From positions 1-58,828 of the forward strand of contig JAFGDP010000026.1 in the NCBI GenBank assembly GCA_016932075.1: a stretch of DNA of 58,828 nucleotides, in the 5' to 3' direction. The notes under the pieces are model-generated. The model saw only the letters and a list, made by a program, of their open reading frames with translations. It did no database searches and was not told where the DNA came from. Numbering within the stretch: position 1 is the first letter of the stretch; each line of letters starts with the position of its first letter. Position numbers and translations under genes: made by a program. This DNA comes from Chitinispirillaceae bacterium (GTDB lineage Bacteria > Fibrobacterota > Chitinivibrionia > Chitinivibrionales > Chitinispirillaceae). Below, one piece after another: positions 21,057 through 29,206 of this stretch.

Positions 21057-21242
21057 ATGGAATCGAAAAGGGTGATCGACCGGCGGAAAATAAAGCTCGA
21101 AAAGGTGATGCGGCCTGACTATATCCCCTTTTTGGGAGGAAGGCCGGAAAGAAAAACCGTGATTTCAATGGATGATGTCGTGAATCTCAAAATTTCATTG
21201 AATACAACCCGTACCATCGACGAGTTGCTGAAAAAAATGTAA
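21057..21242 (+). CDS. Small basic protein preceding Hsp20
   Basis: The product is a 61-residue, lysine/arginine-rich soluble protein that I do not recognise. The ATG at 21057 has GGGAGG four bases upstream. A longer frame from 21000 would start inside the sigma-54 promoter and is excluded if that promoter is used. The C-terminal half (VISMDDVVNLKISL...IDELLKKM) looks like a short helix-rich segment. It lies 23 bases before hsp20 and shares its promoter, so it may be a stress co-factor or regulator. Confidence 0.72.
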   Translation: MESKRVIDRRKIKLEKVMRPDYIPFLGGRPERKTVISMDDVVNLKISLNTTRTIDELLKKM

Positions 21243-21265
21243 ACAATCACAAAAAGGAGGATGTT

Positions 21266-21703
21266 ATGTCACTCATACGTTACGAAGCCAGCCCGATTGC
21301 CACCCTGTTTGACGAGCTCGACAGTCTGTTCGGAACCCATTTTGATTGGACCGGCAGAAATCTCAGCGGAACGGTGTATCCGCATGTCGATATCACGGAA
21401 TCCGATACCGGGTTCAAGATTTCGGCAGATCTTCCGGGCCTGAGCAAGGACGAGATCAAGGTCAGCGTTGAAAACGACGTTCTCTCGATCAGTGGAGAGA
21501 AGAAACAGGAAACCGAAAAACGGGAAAAGGACCGGTACTATCATTATGAGCGAAGCTTCGGGCAGTTCTCCAGATCGTTCTCCCTGCCCTCGAACGTGGA
21601 CAGCAAGCACATCGAGGCGACCTACACAAACGGCGTGCTGGAGATCAATCTGCGAAAAACCGAAGAGGCAAAACCAAAGGCGATCGAGGTGAAAGTCTCG
21701 TAA
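21266..21703 (+). CDS. Hsp20/alpha-crystallin small heat shock protein
   Basis: The product is a 145-residue ATP-independent holdase chaperone. The alpha-crystallin domain occupies about residues 38-140, with PHVDITESD, LPGLSKDEIKVSVENDVLSI and the conserved A-x-x-x-N-G-V-L motif (ATYTNGVLEI). AAGGAGG precedes the ATG by six bases. It is the second gene of a sigma-54-type operon and is followed by a strong terminator. Confidence 0.96.
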   Translation: MSLIRYEASPIATLFDELDSLFGTHFDWTGRNLSGTVYPHVDITESDTGFKISADLPGLSKDEIKVSVENDVLSISGEKKQETEKREKDRYYHYERSFGQFSRSFSLPSNVDSKHIEATYTNGVLEINLRKTEEAKPKAIEVKVS

Positions 21704-21736
21704 GCCGGTGATGGAAGAAGGGTGGTTTTGAAGCGA

Positions 21737-21769
21737 GGGGCCGCCGGAAACGGCGGCCCCTTTATTTTT
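21737..21769 (+). terminator. Rho-independent terminator after hsp20
   Basis: A perfect nine-pair GC stem (GGGGCCGCC / GGCGGCCCC) with loop GGAAAC is followed directly by TTTATTTTT. Confidence 0.92.
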
Positions 21770-21875
21770 GGATGCGAGGCAGCGCTGACCATGCGCGATA
21801 CGATACATACATATACAAATGAAAAGGTGCTCCGTAATCCTCCCTGCTGCCGGGGAGTGCCGGCTCACGCCTGCC

Positions 21876-23159
21876 TCACCTGGTACGCGGCGTGCCGAAC
21901 TGGGTCTCGGTCCCGGCAATCTGATCCGTTGCCTCTTTCCAGTTCCTGCCGAAATTATTGAGGCGTGCGTCATTGATATTCTGGTCAAGCGCTATGGAGC
22001 GTTTTCCCGACACGTTGGGCCATTCCTGCGCATTGCTGCCGCCGGTAAAGATTACGCGGTCAAGAAGCCGGCCGTCCTTTGCGCGAATGCTGATCCTGTT
22101 GCCATTGCCGGAAAGGTCGAGCGCGCTCGCGGTCGGATGCGCCCTGTCGGTCCAGTCCAGGGCCTTTCGGCCGAACACGAATGCCTGTTTCGCCGTAATG
22201 GTTACGCCCTCAAAGATCCGGTACGTTCCGTCAAGGTCAATGATGAGCGTGTCGTACGCCGCATCGCTTTCACCCGGATTGTACACCTCGATGTATTCTG
22301 AGTCGTTTGCCGCGTACATGACCTCGGTGATAAGGAGCTCGCCGGTCTCGGTCAGGCTGCTGTCGGTATTGGTAATGCTCCCGCTCACGCTAGTAATACC
22401 CGGCAGCACCACGGTCATGTCAACCGAGATCGTGCCCTGGGCCGAGGTGAACGTGAGCACCACGTTTTCCATGGCATAGGCGTTGAACGTGATCTCCTTT
22501 GACGCGCAGTAGAGCGTATCGCCTCCCTGACCGACCGCGGCAACCGCAAGCAGCCCGCGGCAGTTGTGCGGGATCTTTTCAAGCGACAGGAATAGCTTGC
22601 TCGCGCGTTTTGCCCTGGCGGTCCACGGCTGCCTGCCCGCTGAGGTGAAACTGGCAAACACCGAATCAACCGTCGTGGGTATGTTGTCAATCTGAAGGAA
22701 CAGGGAGCCGACCGCAGGAATCAGCAGCACCGTGACCGGGGTCACGCTGCGCGGTTCGATCCGGACGCCTTCATGGACAAGCGAGTCTATATGGATGATT
22801 GAATCGGCCTTGTCAACGGTCCATACCCGTACGGTCCGGTTCGTTCCTGCCGGGATATTGGCAATGGTCTGCGAATTGACCGGCGAGGAGAGGTCGAAGG
22901 GCGCGCTGTACCGGAGCGTTGCCATGTCGCCGGCGCTCACCTCAACGATGAGGCTGTCGCAGAAACCGATCTTTGCAAGCCCGGCTTTTGAGAGACCGTT
23001 TTTAAGGATACAGGTGCGGATCTCAAGCGACCCGGTCGCTTTATCGGACACCGAAAGCGGCATTCGTCCGCAGGAGCCAAAAGAAACCAGAACAAGAGCA
23101 GCAGCAACAACGGAAACGGCTTTTACTGAAGAGCTGTTGATTTGTTTTTGTAAGACCAT
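21876..23159 (-). CDS. Lipoprotein with C-terminal lamin-tail domain
   Basis: The product has 427 residues. A signal peptide ends in the lipobox-like VSFGSC (Cys30). The middle is beta-rich and unrecognised. From about residue 270 a lamin-tail domain (LTD) is visible: GELLITEVMYAANDSEYIEV, then a Y(D/N)TLIIDL and FVFGRKA pattern, then a final GKRSIALDQN block. LTD modules are common in secreted proteins of this type of bacterium and are thought to hold proteins at the surface or to each other. AAAGGA lies six bases before the ATG. It is convergent with hsp20 and divergent from nothing close by. Confidence 0.85.
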   Translation of the reverse strand: MVLQKQINSSSVKAVSVVAAALVLVSFGSCGRMPLSVSDKATGSLEIRTCILKNGLSKAGLAKIGFCDSLIVEVSAGDMATLRYSAPFDLSSPVNSQTIANIPAGTNRTVRVWTVDKADSIIHIDSLVHEGVRIEPRSVTPVTVLLIPAVGSLFLQIDNIPTTVDSVFASFTSAGRQPWTARAKRASKLFLSLEKIPHNCRGLLAVAAVGQGGDTLYCASKEITFNAYAMENVVLTFTSAQGTISVDMTVVLPGITSVSGSITNTDSSLTETGELLITEVMYAANDSEYIEVYNPGESDAAYDTLIIDLDGTYRIFEGVTITAKQAFVFGRKALDWTDRAHPTASALDLSGNGNRISIRAKDGRLLDRVIFTGGSNAQEWPNVSGKRSIALDQNINDARLNNFGRNWKEATDQIAGTETQFGTPRTR

Positions 23160-23459
23160 GGCAGATCCTTTGATGAGGTTATAGGAATTGGTTTTGGAGT
23201 TTCATGAAAGGTCTGTTAGAAACAAATAACGTGCCAGAGAAGGGTTTTTTCCTAACTCATTTATATACAACCAGATATAAAAACCTATATCCCGAGCGCA
23301 GGTATAGGCATGGTCGCAAAAATGCAACCAGGCCTTCAGGTAAAGCACTTTTGCGACTGTGGAAACAAGTCATGAACGAGATGAGTGGACGTATGCCGCA
23401 AAGCCATCATAGAGCAATTTCCGGCTTTGCCGGCCTAGAGACAGACCCCTCTTCGCCGA
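23160..23459. other. Intergenic spacer with inverted repeat
   Basis: No gene is supported in this 300-base spacer. It is AT-rich near 23260 and contains the inverted repeat listed at 23313-23357. Confidence 0.6.
23313..23357. repeat. 13-base inverted repeat
   Basis: GTCGCAAAAATGC (23313-23325) pairs with GCACTTTTGCGAC (23345-23357) with one mismatch across a 19-base loop. A related TTGCGACTG element occurs twice near 24450-24490. Confidence 0.75.
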
Positions 23460-24113
23460 CTATTTTTTCAACGGGAACAGAATGCCTGCGATAAGTGACA
23501 CCACACTGCTTCTGCTGTCTGTTTTTTCCCCGTATACTCCTTTATCAATATCAACGAACCCCAGCGTATACATGGCGGCACAGAAAAGCCTGTGCGTCCC
23601 CCTGTCCCACTCAAAGCCGCCTCCCAGCGCAACGCCGACATCGAGCGGTCTGGTCTCTTTTGTCATATCCTCCTTTTCAGGATCGCCTGATCCGTCATGC
23701 TCAATAAATGTGGTGGCAAGCCTGATACCCAGCGATGGACCGGCCTGCAGAACCAGGGAAAGGTCCGGCGCAACCGGAAGGGATAACCCGGCCAGAACAG
23801 GAAGTTCAAGGCAATGCAGCCGCACCTTGGCATAGTCTTCGTCAGAAAAATAGACCGCAACGCCCTTTTCAGAATAACACATTTCGCTGCCGATAAAGAA
23901 TCTGTCACTTATGGCGTAACGAAACGTTGTGCCGGCAATCGGCCCAAAAACAGGTCGCTTTTCTCCGTCCCAGTCAGCGGCGATTTCATCAATATCCTTA
24001 CCCAATGCAGTACCGACGTTGATTCCGGCCTTTGCGCCGGCCATGAATTCACCGGCGAAAGATCCTATTGCCGTGATAATAACCAGCGAGACATAATATC
24101 GCATGCGGTTCAT
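23460..24113 (-). CDS. PorT-like outer-membrane beta-barrel protein
   Basis: The product has 217 residues. A signal peptide (MNRMRYYVSLVIITAIGSFA) is followed by alternating amphipathic strands: GAKAGINVGT at the start, ISDRFFIGSEMCYSEKG, then LELPVLAGLSLPV and LVLQAGPSLGIRL. This is the usual profile of the eight-stranded outer-membrane barrel family (PorT/OMP_b-brl_2). The start at 24113 has AAGGAG five bases upstream. The track start 21 bases earlier reads through that site. Function is unknown beyond an outer-membrane location. Confidence 0.8.
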   Translation of the reverse strand: MNRMRYYVSLVIITAIGSFAGEFMAGAKAGINVGTALGKDIDEIAADWDGEKRPVFGPIAGTTFRYAISDRFFIGSEMCYSEKGVAVYFSDEDYAKVRLHCLELPVLAGLSLPVAPDLSLVLQAGPSLGIRLATTFIEHDGSGDPEKEDMTKETRPLDVGVALGGGFEWDRGTHRLFCAAMYTLGFVDIDKGVYGEKTDSRSSVVSLIAGILFPLKK

Positions 24114-24692
24114 ACATGCTCCTTTGTATTGCATAATTCAAATGGTTTTCCGGTGATCGTCTCCCGCAGGCAACTCTTTTCCTTTCCAACAGAAATTGTA
24201 AGAGGCCGGATTCCCATCCGGCCTCTGCTTGTTCACCCCGCGTCCCGCCCATTCTCCATCTCTTGTTCCGAGAAGAAGTGCGGTTTTGTTGTGAACACCT
24301 TTCTTGCACATAACCAACTACTGCTCTGTCAGGAAGTGATAGCTAAATCCTGATAGAAACAATTGCTGTGCCAAAAAAATAAAAACAAATTAACCGGTTA
24401 TAAATAATGAAGATGCAGCGAAGATAAAATTTGGATTTTCATTGCAAAATTGCGACTGCTTCAGCACGAGTCGCAGAATTGCGACTGTTTTGGGTGCTGC
24501 TTATCCAAAAAAACATTCCCCGCTGAGGCCTGTATTGGGCTATGTCGAAATGCGCTGAGGCCGCTGAGAATAGGATGATTTAAAGGAAAAACAAATCAAA
24601 AAAACAAGCTCATGGAATTTGTTTTTCACCATTCATTTTCTGTTTTCATTTTCTTGTTCTCTGCGTTCTCGGCGTCTCTGCGGTGAACTGAT
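24114..24692. other. Long intergenic region with palindromes and repeats
   Basis: This 579-base stretch has no supported gene. It holds an 11-pair perfect palindrome AGAGGCCGGAT-TCCC-ATCCGGCCTCT at 24201-24226. It also holds two copies of AATTGCGACTG near 24448 and 24478 with an inverted GAGTCGC between them. A further imperfect inverted pair is CGCTGAGGCCGCTGAGAA near 24553 and the complement of TTCTCGGCGTCTCTGCG near 24666. The last resembles the CTCTGCG-rich intergenic repeats seen in many bacterial genomes. Confidence 0.65.
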
Positions 24693-26597
24693 TTATTTTC
24701 CCAGCACCGGAGGAATCGGACATTCCAATGCATCCGCAATTACGCGCAGGTACTCTGCCTCGCGCAAGGTGATCTGCCCGTCAATGGACGCGACGGCAAC
24801 GCACGCCTCGAGCACCTGTTTCTTGGCAAGCGGGACCAGCCGGTCCAGGGTTTCAAGGCTCATATCCAGCGCCGCGATGGCGCACGCTTCCTGCGCCACA
24901 AGAGCACCGGAAAGATCCGGCAGAGCGCGAAGACCGTGTGCAAATGCCTTTTCAGCTTCATGGCGGGTGCCTGCTGTTTCCCACGCAAGCGCGGACAGCA
25001 CCACGGCACACTGTTCAGCGATAGCTGCCGGTTTTTGAATTGACGGCTTAACCGCGACATTTTTCCGGAACCGCGCCCCGAGGTGCCGTTTTATCATGCG
25101 CATGAGCATGTATTCGAACAGATCGATCCGCTGGTCTGCCTCAATCATCCTGGTTACCATTGTGGAAAACAGCTCATACTGGTCCTGGTCCATTGACCTG
25201 AGCGCGTTTATCGCTCGGGAGCAGACTATTGCGTACAGGTTCCGGTCAAGGCCTGCGGTCAGCTGCTCCAACTCTTCAATACGCGGCACGATCCGCGGCT
25301 CACGGCCCTGGACCATGGCGATCTGGCGCGCCCGCACTTTTGTGTCTTCTGAAAGCAGAAGCGCGACAATCGCGGCCTGGGCGCCGATCCGGTCCATCAT
25401 GGCGAGTCGCAGCCGGTTCGGCACCCGGTTGATGAGCGTGACAGCATGCGCCACATGCTCCGGCGCGGGCGACCCGACCGAAGCAAGAAGCGTACCGGCG
25501 CTGAACCGCTGCTGCGACGCGCGATACGTGTCCCGTGCGTAAGCGGACTCTGCGGCATGTGATTCACTGGCTGCTTGTGCGGCCGGCACTTCTGCGACCT
25601 GGGGAAACCGTCCGTCAAAACCGGGTTCAATTGCTTTGATTCTCTGCTCAAGCGGCGGGTGGGTGGCAAACATGGCGGACCAGAACCCCGACAGGCCGTT
25701 TGCAAAAAAGAGATGGCTTGCCTGGGCCGCGTTATGGTGCGTGACGCGCGATCCCGCTCCATACCCTCCGATCTTCTTGAGCGCGCCTGCTATGCCTGAC
25801 GGGTTGCGGGTGAACTGGACCGCTGACGCGTCGGCAAGGTATTCTCGCGCGCGCGACACCGCAGCCTTGATCAGGTTCCCGAAAAACACTCCGATATACC
25901 CAATGACAAGCAGGGCCGCGGCGAGGAGCACCACAAGGCCTGCGCCCTTTCCCTTTCCCCGCGAACGCACCCGGACCCTGCTTCTTGTTGAACCCCGAAG
26001 CACCCAGTAGCCGATCTGGCCGATCACCAGGATCCCGAAAATGAATCCCATGAGCCGGATATTGAGCCGCATGTCACCGCTGTGCACATGGCTGAACTCG
26101 TGCGCAATAACGCCCTGCAGCTCGTCACGGGACAGCAGTTCAAGACAGCCCCGTGTCACGCAAATCACGGCATCAGTGCTTTTCCATCCTGCCGCGAACG
26201 CATTAATGCCTTGTTCCTCAAGCAGATACACGCTCGGCATGATTGTTCCTGAGGCGATTGCCATCTCCTCGACCACATTGAGCAGCTGCTTCTCTTTAAT
26301 ATCCAGAGTATCGCTCTCCACCCGCTGCGCGCCAAGCATCTTGGCAACCGCGCTTCCCCCTTTTGCCAGCTGCTTCATCCTGATGGCACTTGCGCCGGCA
26401 ACAAGCGTGATTATGGCAATGCTGATACCTGCCAGCAGCTCGGGTTCGAAAGGATCCTTGATTGCGTTATTAAAAAGAAGAACGGCGGCAATGGCGCCAT
26501 AGAGCGCGGCAATGATCAGAAGCACGGCAATAATAAAGCAGACGACCAGAACACCGGTTTTCTTGCGGGCATTTTCCTGACGGGTGAAAAAATCCAT
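24693..26597 (-). CDS. HtpX-like M48 membrane metallopeptidase with C-terminal extension
   Basis: The product has 634 residues. Two membrane helices lie near residues 16-42 and 55-72. The zinc motif HEFSH is at 166-170, a further membrane segment follows at about 180-240, and the downstream ligand region is EYLADASAVQF. The C-terminal ~300 residues are helical. They end with a TerB-like segment (ACVAVASIDGQITLREAEYL) absent from classic HtpX, which is about 290 residues. HtpX-type enzymes degrade damaged membrane proteins from the cytoplasmic side. It is the third gene of an operon with the lipoprotein and the alkaline phosphatase; one base separates it from the lipoprotein stop. Confidence 0.9.
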   Translation of the reverse strand: MDFFTRQENARKKTGVLVVCFIIAVLLIIAALYGAIAAVLLFNNAIKDPFEPELLAGISIAIITLVAGASAIRMKQLAKGGSAVAKMLGAQRVESDTLDIKEKQLLNVVEEMAIASGTIMPSVYLLEEQGINAFAAGWKSTDAVICVTRGCLELLSRDELQGVIAHEFSHVHSGDMRLNIRLMGFIFGILVIGQIGYWVLRGSTRSRVRVRSRGKGKGAGLVVLLAAALLVIGYIGVFFGNLIKAAVSRAREYLADASAVQFTRNPSGIAGALKKIGGYGAGSRVTHHNAAQASHLFFANGLSGFWSAMFATHPPLEQRIKAIEPGFDGRFPQVAEVPAAQAASESHAAESAYARDTYRASQQRFSAGTLLASVGSPAPEHVAHAVTLINRVPNRLRLAMMDRIGAQAAIVALLLSEDTKVRARQIAMVQGREPRIVPRIEELEQLTAGLDRNLYAIVCSRAINALRSMDQDQYELFSTMVTRMIEADQRIDLFEYMLMRMIKRHLGARFRKNVAVKPSIQKPAAIAEQCAVVLSALAWETAGTRHEAEKAFAHGLRALPDLSGALVAQEACAIAALDMSLETLDRLVPLAKKQVLEACVAVASIDGQITLREAEYLRVIADALECPIPPVLGK

Positions 26598-26598
26598 G

Positions 26599-27153
26599 CT
26601 ACTTCACCGGCGCGCTGATTTGCACTGATCGTATCACCAGCCTTATCTGACCAAACGCCTGGTCAAACACCTCGCCGGGCACCTGGAACGCGATCCGTAT
26701 TCCGTACTTGCCTCGGGTGGTGGTTGCCTGATAGATCCTGCTCTTGAGAAGGCCGTACCGGCGCTCCTGCAACGTCTCAATAAACTCCCTTCCAAGCAGC
26801 CCGTTTTTCTCGTCCATGACATCAACGGTCCGCGCCTCGAACAGTGCCCGCGCCCTGTTGTTGAATTTGACCCGGCTCAGCGTCGCCTCGGCCTTCTCAA
26901 TGTATATGCTGAACAGCGGTATAACCGAGTACCCACCCTGGGTTAACACAACGGGACATTCGTACGTGACCGTTGCGTTGTCGTCCGTCTGCTGCCGCTC
27001 GCTTACGGTATAGCCTTTCTCAGGCATGGTGCAGGTAACTTCCACGCCATCAAGCCGAACAACCACCGACATCTGCCTGTGCCCGGGAAAAAACATGCAC
27101 GCCGCCATCATGCACAACGGCAGCGTTGCCAGGATCATCACGAACCGTTTCAT
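26599..27153 (-). CDS. Small lipoprotein between phosphatase and M48 peptidase
   Basis: The product is a 184-residue lipoprotein with signal MKRFVMILATLPLCMMAAC (lipobox MAAC, Cys19). The mature part is beta-rich with no recognised domain. The ATG overlaps the alkaline phosphatase stop (ATGA), and the stop is one base from the next gene, so the three are co-transcribed. It may be an envelope partner of the M48 peptidase. Confidence 0.78.
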   Translation of the reverse strand: MKRFVMILATLPLCMMAACMFFPGHRQMSVVVRLDGVEVTCTMPEKGYTVSERQQTDDNATVTYECPVVLTQGGYSVIPLFSIYIEKAEATLSRVKFNNRARALFEARTVDVMDEKNGLLGREFIETLQERRYGLLKSRIYQATTTRGKYGIRIAFQVPGEVFDQAFGQIRLVIRSVQISAPVK

Positions 27154-28997
27154 GGTTTTGCTCCTTTCCGCACCTTTTTGCTTCCTTTCTTTCCCTTTAC
27201 CGTACCGTTCCCCTCCGTACCGGCCCCGGCAAGCAGGGCCTTGGCCTGCCGCGGAACATGGCAGCGTCCTGACAAATATGAATATACGACAATGCCCGGC
27301 AATCTGACCGTATCGCGACGCACAACGGCAAGGTTCGTGGAAAAGGGAAACGCGATTTCCCGGCCGCCGGATGCCACCCGCACCTGCCCGCCGCCGAACA
27401 TGACGTTGGCGGTGTCGATAGCGATGCCGGCGTTGGGAAAAAGCTTCTTTGCATCAACAAACAGCTCCTCTGACAGGCTGTCAAGGCTTCCCCCCAGCGC
27501 GCGTTCGCATATACGAGCGATATCGGTGTTATCCATAAGCCCGGGCACCTCCTCTATCCCGTAATAAAAAAGCGGCACATCATTGCCCGTGTGATCAAAC
27601 CTGGTCCAGCCGATACGCGCCCTCGTGCTCAGCATCGGGCCGAGCAGCTCGCGAAAATTCATCTGTTTGAAATTCACGACAGGATCCCCCAGGGAGTCCT
27701 TTTCAAGCCTGCCGTACTCATCGCGCTTGAGCGTGTCGGCAAACTCCTGTACCAGGAGCGCGACCTCATGCGTATCCAGCTTGTCCAGGCCATAAAATCG
27801 TGCGACAATTTTTTGTATTGCCCGACGGTCCGGGGACGCGCGGTCGACAGCCTCGATGAGCTTCCGTTGGACCCCCTCCGCCGTCAGCACCGGCCTTTTC
27901 AACACGCGGCGCAGCGTGTCAGGCAGCCATCTGGCATGATCAGGGTTCCGGTCGCCAAGCGACATGCCGCCGTTGTCGTGATCAGGAACCATGAGCACGA
28001 GCGTGGACCCGTCTTTTTTCGCAAACGACAGGCACGCGTCCACCGCCTTATCAAATGCCAGGTACTCGGTCACCACGCCTGTTGGATCATTGTCATGCGA
28101 CGACCAGTCGATCTGGCTGCCCTCCACCATGAGGAAAAAACCGTTCCTGTTCCGGCTTAAAAGCGTGATCGCCGCCCGCGTCATCTCCTCGAGCGACGGC
28201 TCGGACGGGCTGAAGGCCGGCCGATCGAGATCATGCTCCAAATGACCCGGCGCAAACAGACCCCACACGCGGCCCGGAGTCTGGGGAAGCGCCGCAAGCT
28301 GCTGTTGTGTGGAAATGATGCGAACGCCCTGCGCCTCGAGCTCGGCATACAGATCAGCGCCGTCCCGCCGCATCCCCTTGTTCCTGGTTCCCGGAACCGT
28401 CATGCTCGCGTCAACAAGAAACCGCCTGCCGCCGCCGAACACCACGTCAACGCCCTGATACACCAGCTGCTTCATGAGCACGGATTCGCACTCGCGATTG
28501 TGCCAGTGGCCCGCGAACGCGGCCGGTGTTGCATGGCTCACGCGCGAGGTCGCCACGAGCCCGACCGCCTTTCCCTTTCGCTTCGCAAGCTCAAGCACCG
28601 TGGCGGCGGGACGCCACTTCTTTTTCCTGTCAATACTGCGGGGCGCCGGGATAAGCTGCGAGTCCGCGACCATGCTTATGCACCTCACACTCCCTTTCTC
28701 CTCCCATGTTTTATGACCGGTCGCCATTGCCGTTGCCGCCGCCGCCGATCCCGTGATCATGGAGTTGGCGCACCAGGTGCGCACCAGCGCAACCTTCATC
28801 GAGTCCTGCGCGAGCGGTTTGCCCTTGCACCAGCGCGCGATGGTCATGTGCGCCACCCCGCACCCGTCAGGGATGAGCAGGATAATGTTTTGGAACGTGC
28901 CCGCATCATCGCGCTCAGAAGGCTTGTGCGCGGCAGTACACGGCACCTGCGCCAGCAGCAGCATCATGGGCAGCAGGAAGTAAAATGTATATCTCAT
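27150..28997 (-). CDS. Secreted alkaline phosphatase
   Basis: The product has about 615 residues. A signal peptide (MRYTFYFLLPMMLLLAQ, cleavage near TAA) precedes a PhoA-type core. Visible are the metal-site LLIPDGCG, the nucleophile block TGSAAAATAMATG, MVEGSQIDWSSHDND and VPDHDNGG. The usual Asp before the catalytic Ser is Gly here, a variation seen in some non-PhoA members. Compared with E. coli PhoA (~470 residues) it has an extra ~120-residue C-terminal part with a lysine-rich tail. The start at 28997 puts the signal peptide at the front. It is the first gene of the operon and would release phosphate from esters in the periplasm. Confidence 0.9.
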   Translation of the reverse strand: MRYTFYFLLPMMLLLAQVPCTAAHKPSERDDAGTFQNIILLIPDGCGVAHMTIARWCKGKPLAQDSMKVALVRTWCANSMITGSAAAATAMATGHKTWEEKGSVRCISMVADSQLIPAPRSIDRKKKWRPAATVLELAKRKGKAVGLVATSRVSHATPAAFAGHWHNRECESVLMKQLVYQGVDVVFGGGRRFLVDASMTVPGTRNKGMRRDGADLYAELEAQGVRIISTQQQLAALPQTPGRVWGLFAPGHLEHDLDRPAFSPSEPSLEEMTRAAITLLSRNRNGFFLMVEGSQIDWSSHDNDPTGVVTEYLAFDKAVDACLSFAKKDGSTLVLMVPDHDNGGMSLGDRNPDHARWLPDTLRRVLKRPVLTAEGVQRKLIEAVDRASPDRRAIQKIVARFYGLDKLDTHEVALLVQEFADTLKRDEYGRLEKDSLGDPVVNFKQMNFRELLGPMLSTRARIGWTRFDHTGNDVPLFYYGIEEVPGLMDNTDIARICERALGGSLDSLSEELFVDAKKLFPNAGIAIDTANVMFGGGQVRVASGGREIAFPFSTNLAVVRRDTVRLPGIVVYSYLSGRCHVPRQAKALLAGAGTEGNGTVKGKKGSKKVRKGAKP

Positions 28998-29206
28998 AGG
29001 TCCGGCTTTATGCAAAACCGACGATTACACACGGCACCGTCAAGCAGGTGTGAAGCACATGACCGGTATATGCATTACGTCATGAACAGCGACTGCAGGA
29101 TGCGGGTCATTTCTCCAGGCCAAGCACCTGTTTTCGTATCCGCACCGGCAACGCATGGAACCGCTCGCATTCCCGCCAACCGTGTGGTAGTTTTACAATA
29201 TACCGT

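Noticed and set aside
21000..21242. Longer 80-residue form of the small Hsp20-linked protein
   Set aside because: Its ATG lies within the sigma-54 promoter; the inner ATG has a proper ribosome site.
24201..24226. 11-pair palindrome as a terminator
   Set aside because: No T-run follows on either strand, and it lies upstream of the PorT-like gene rather than after a gene; kept only as a repeat note.
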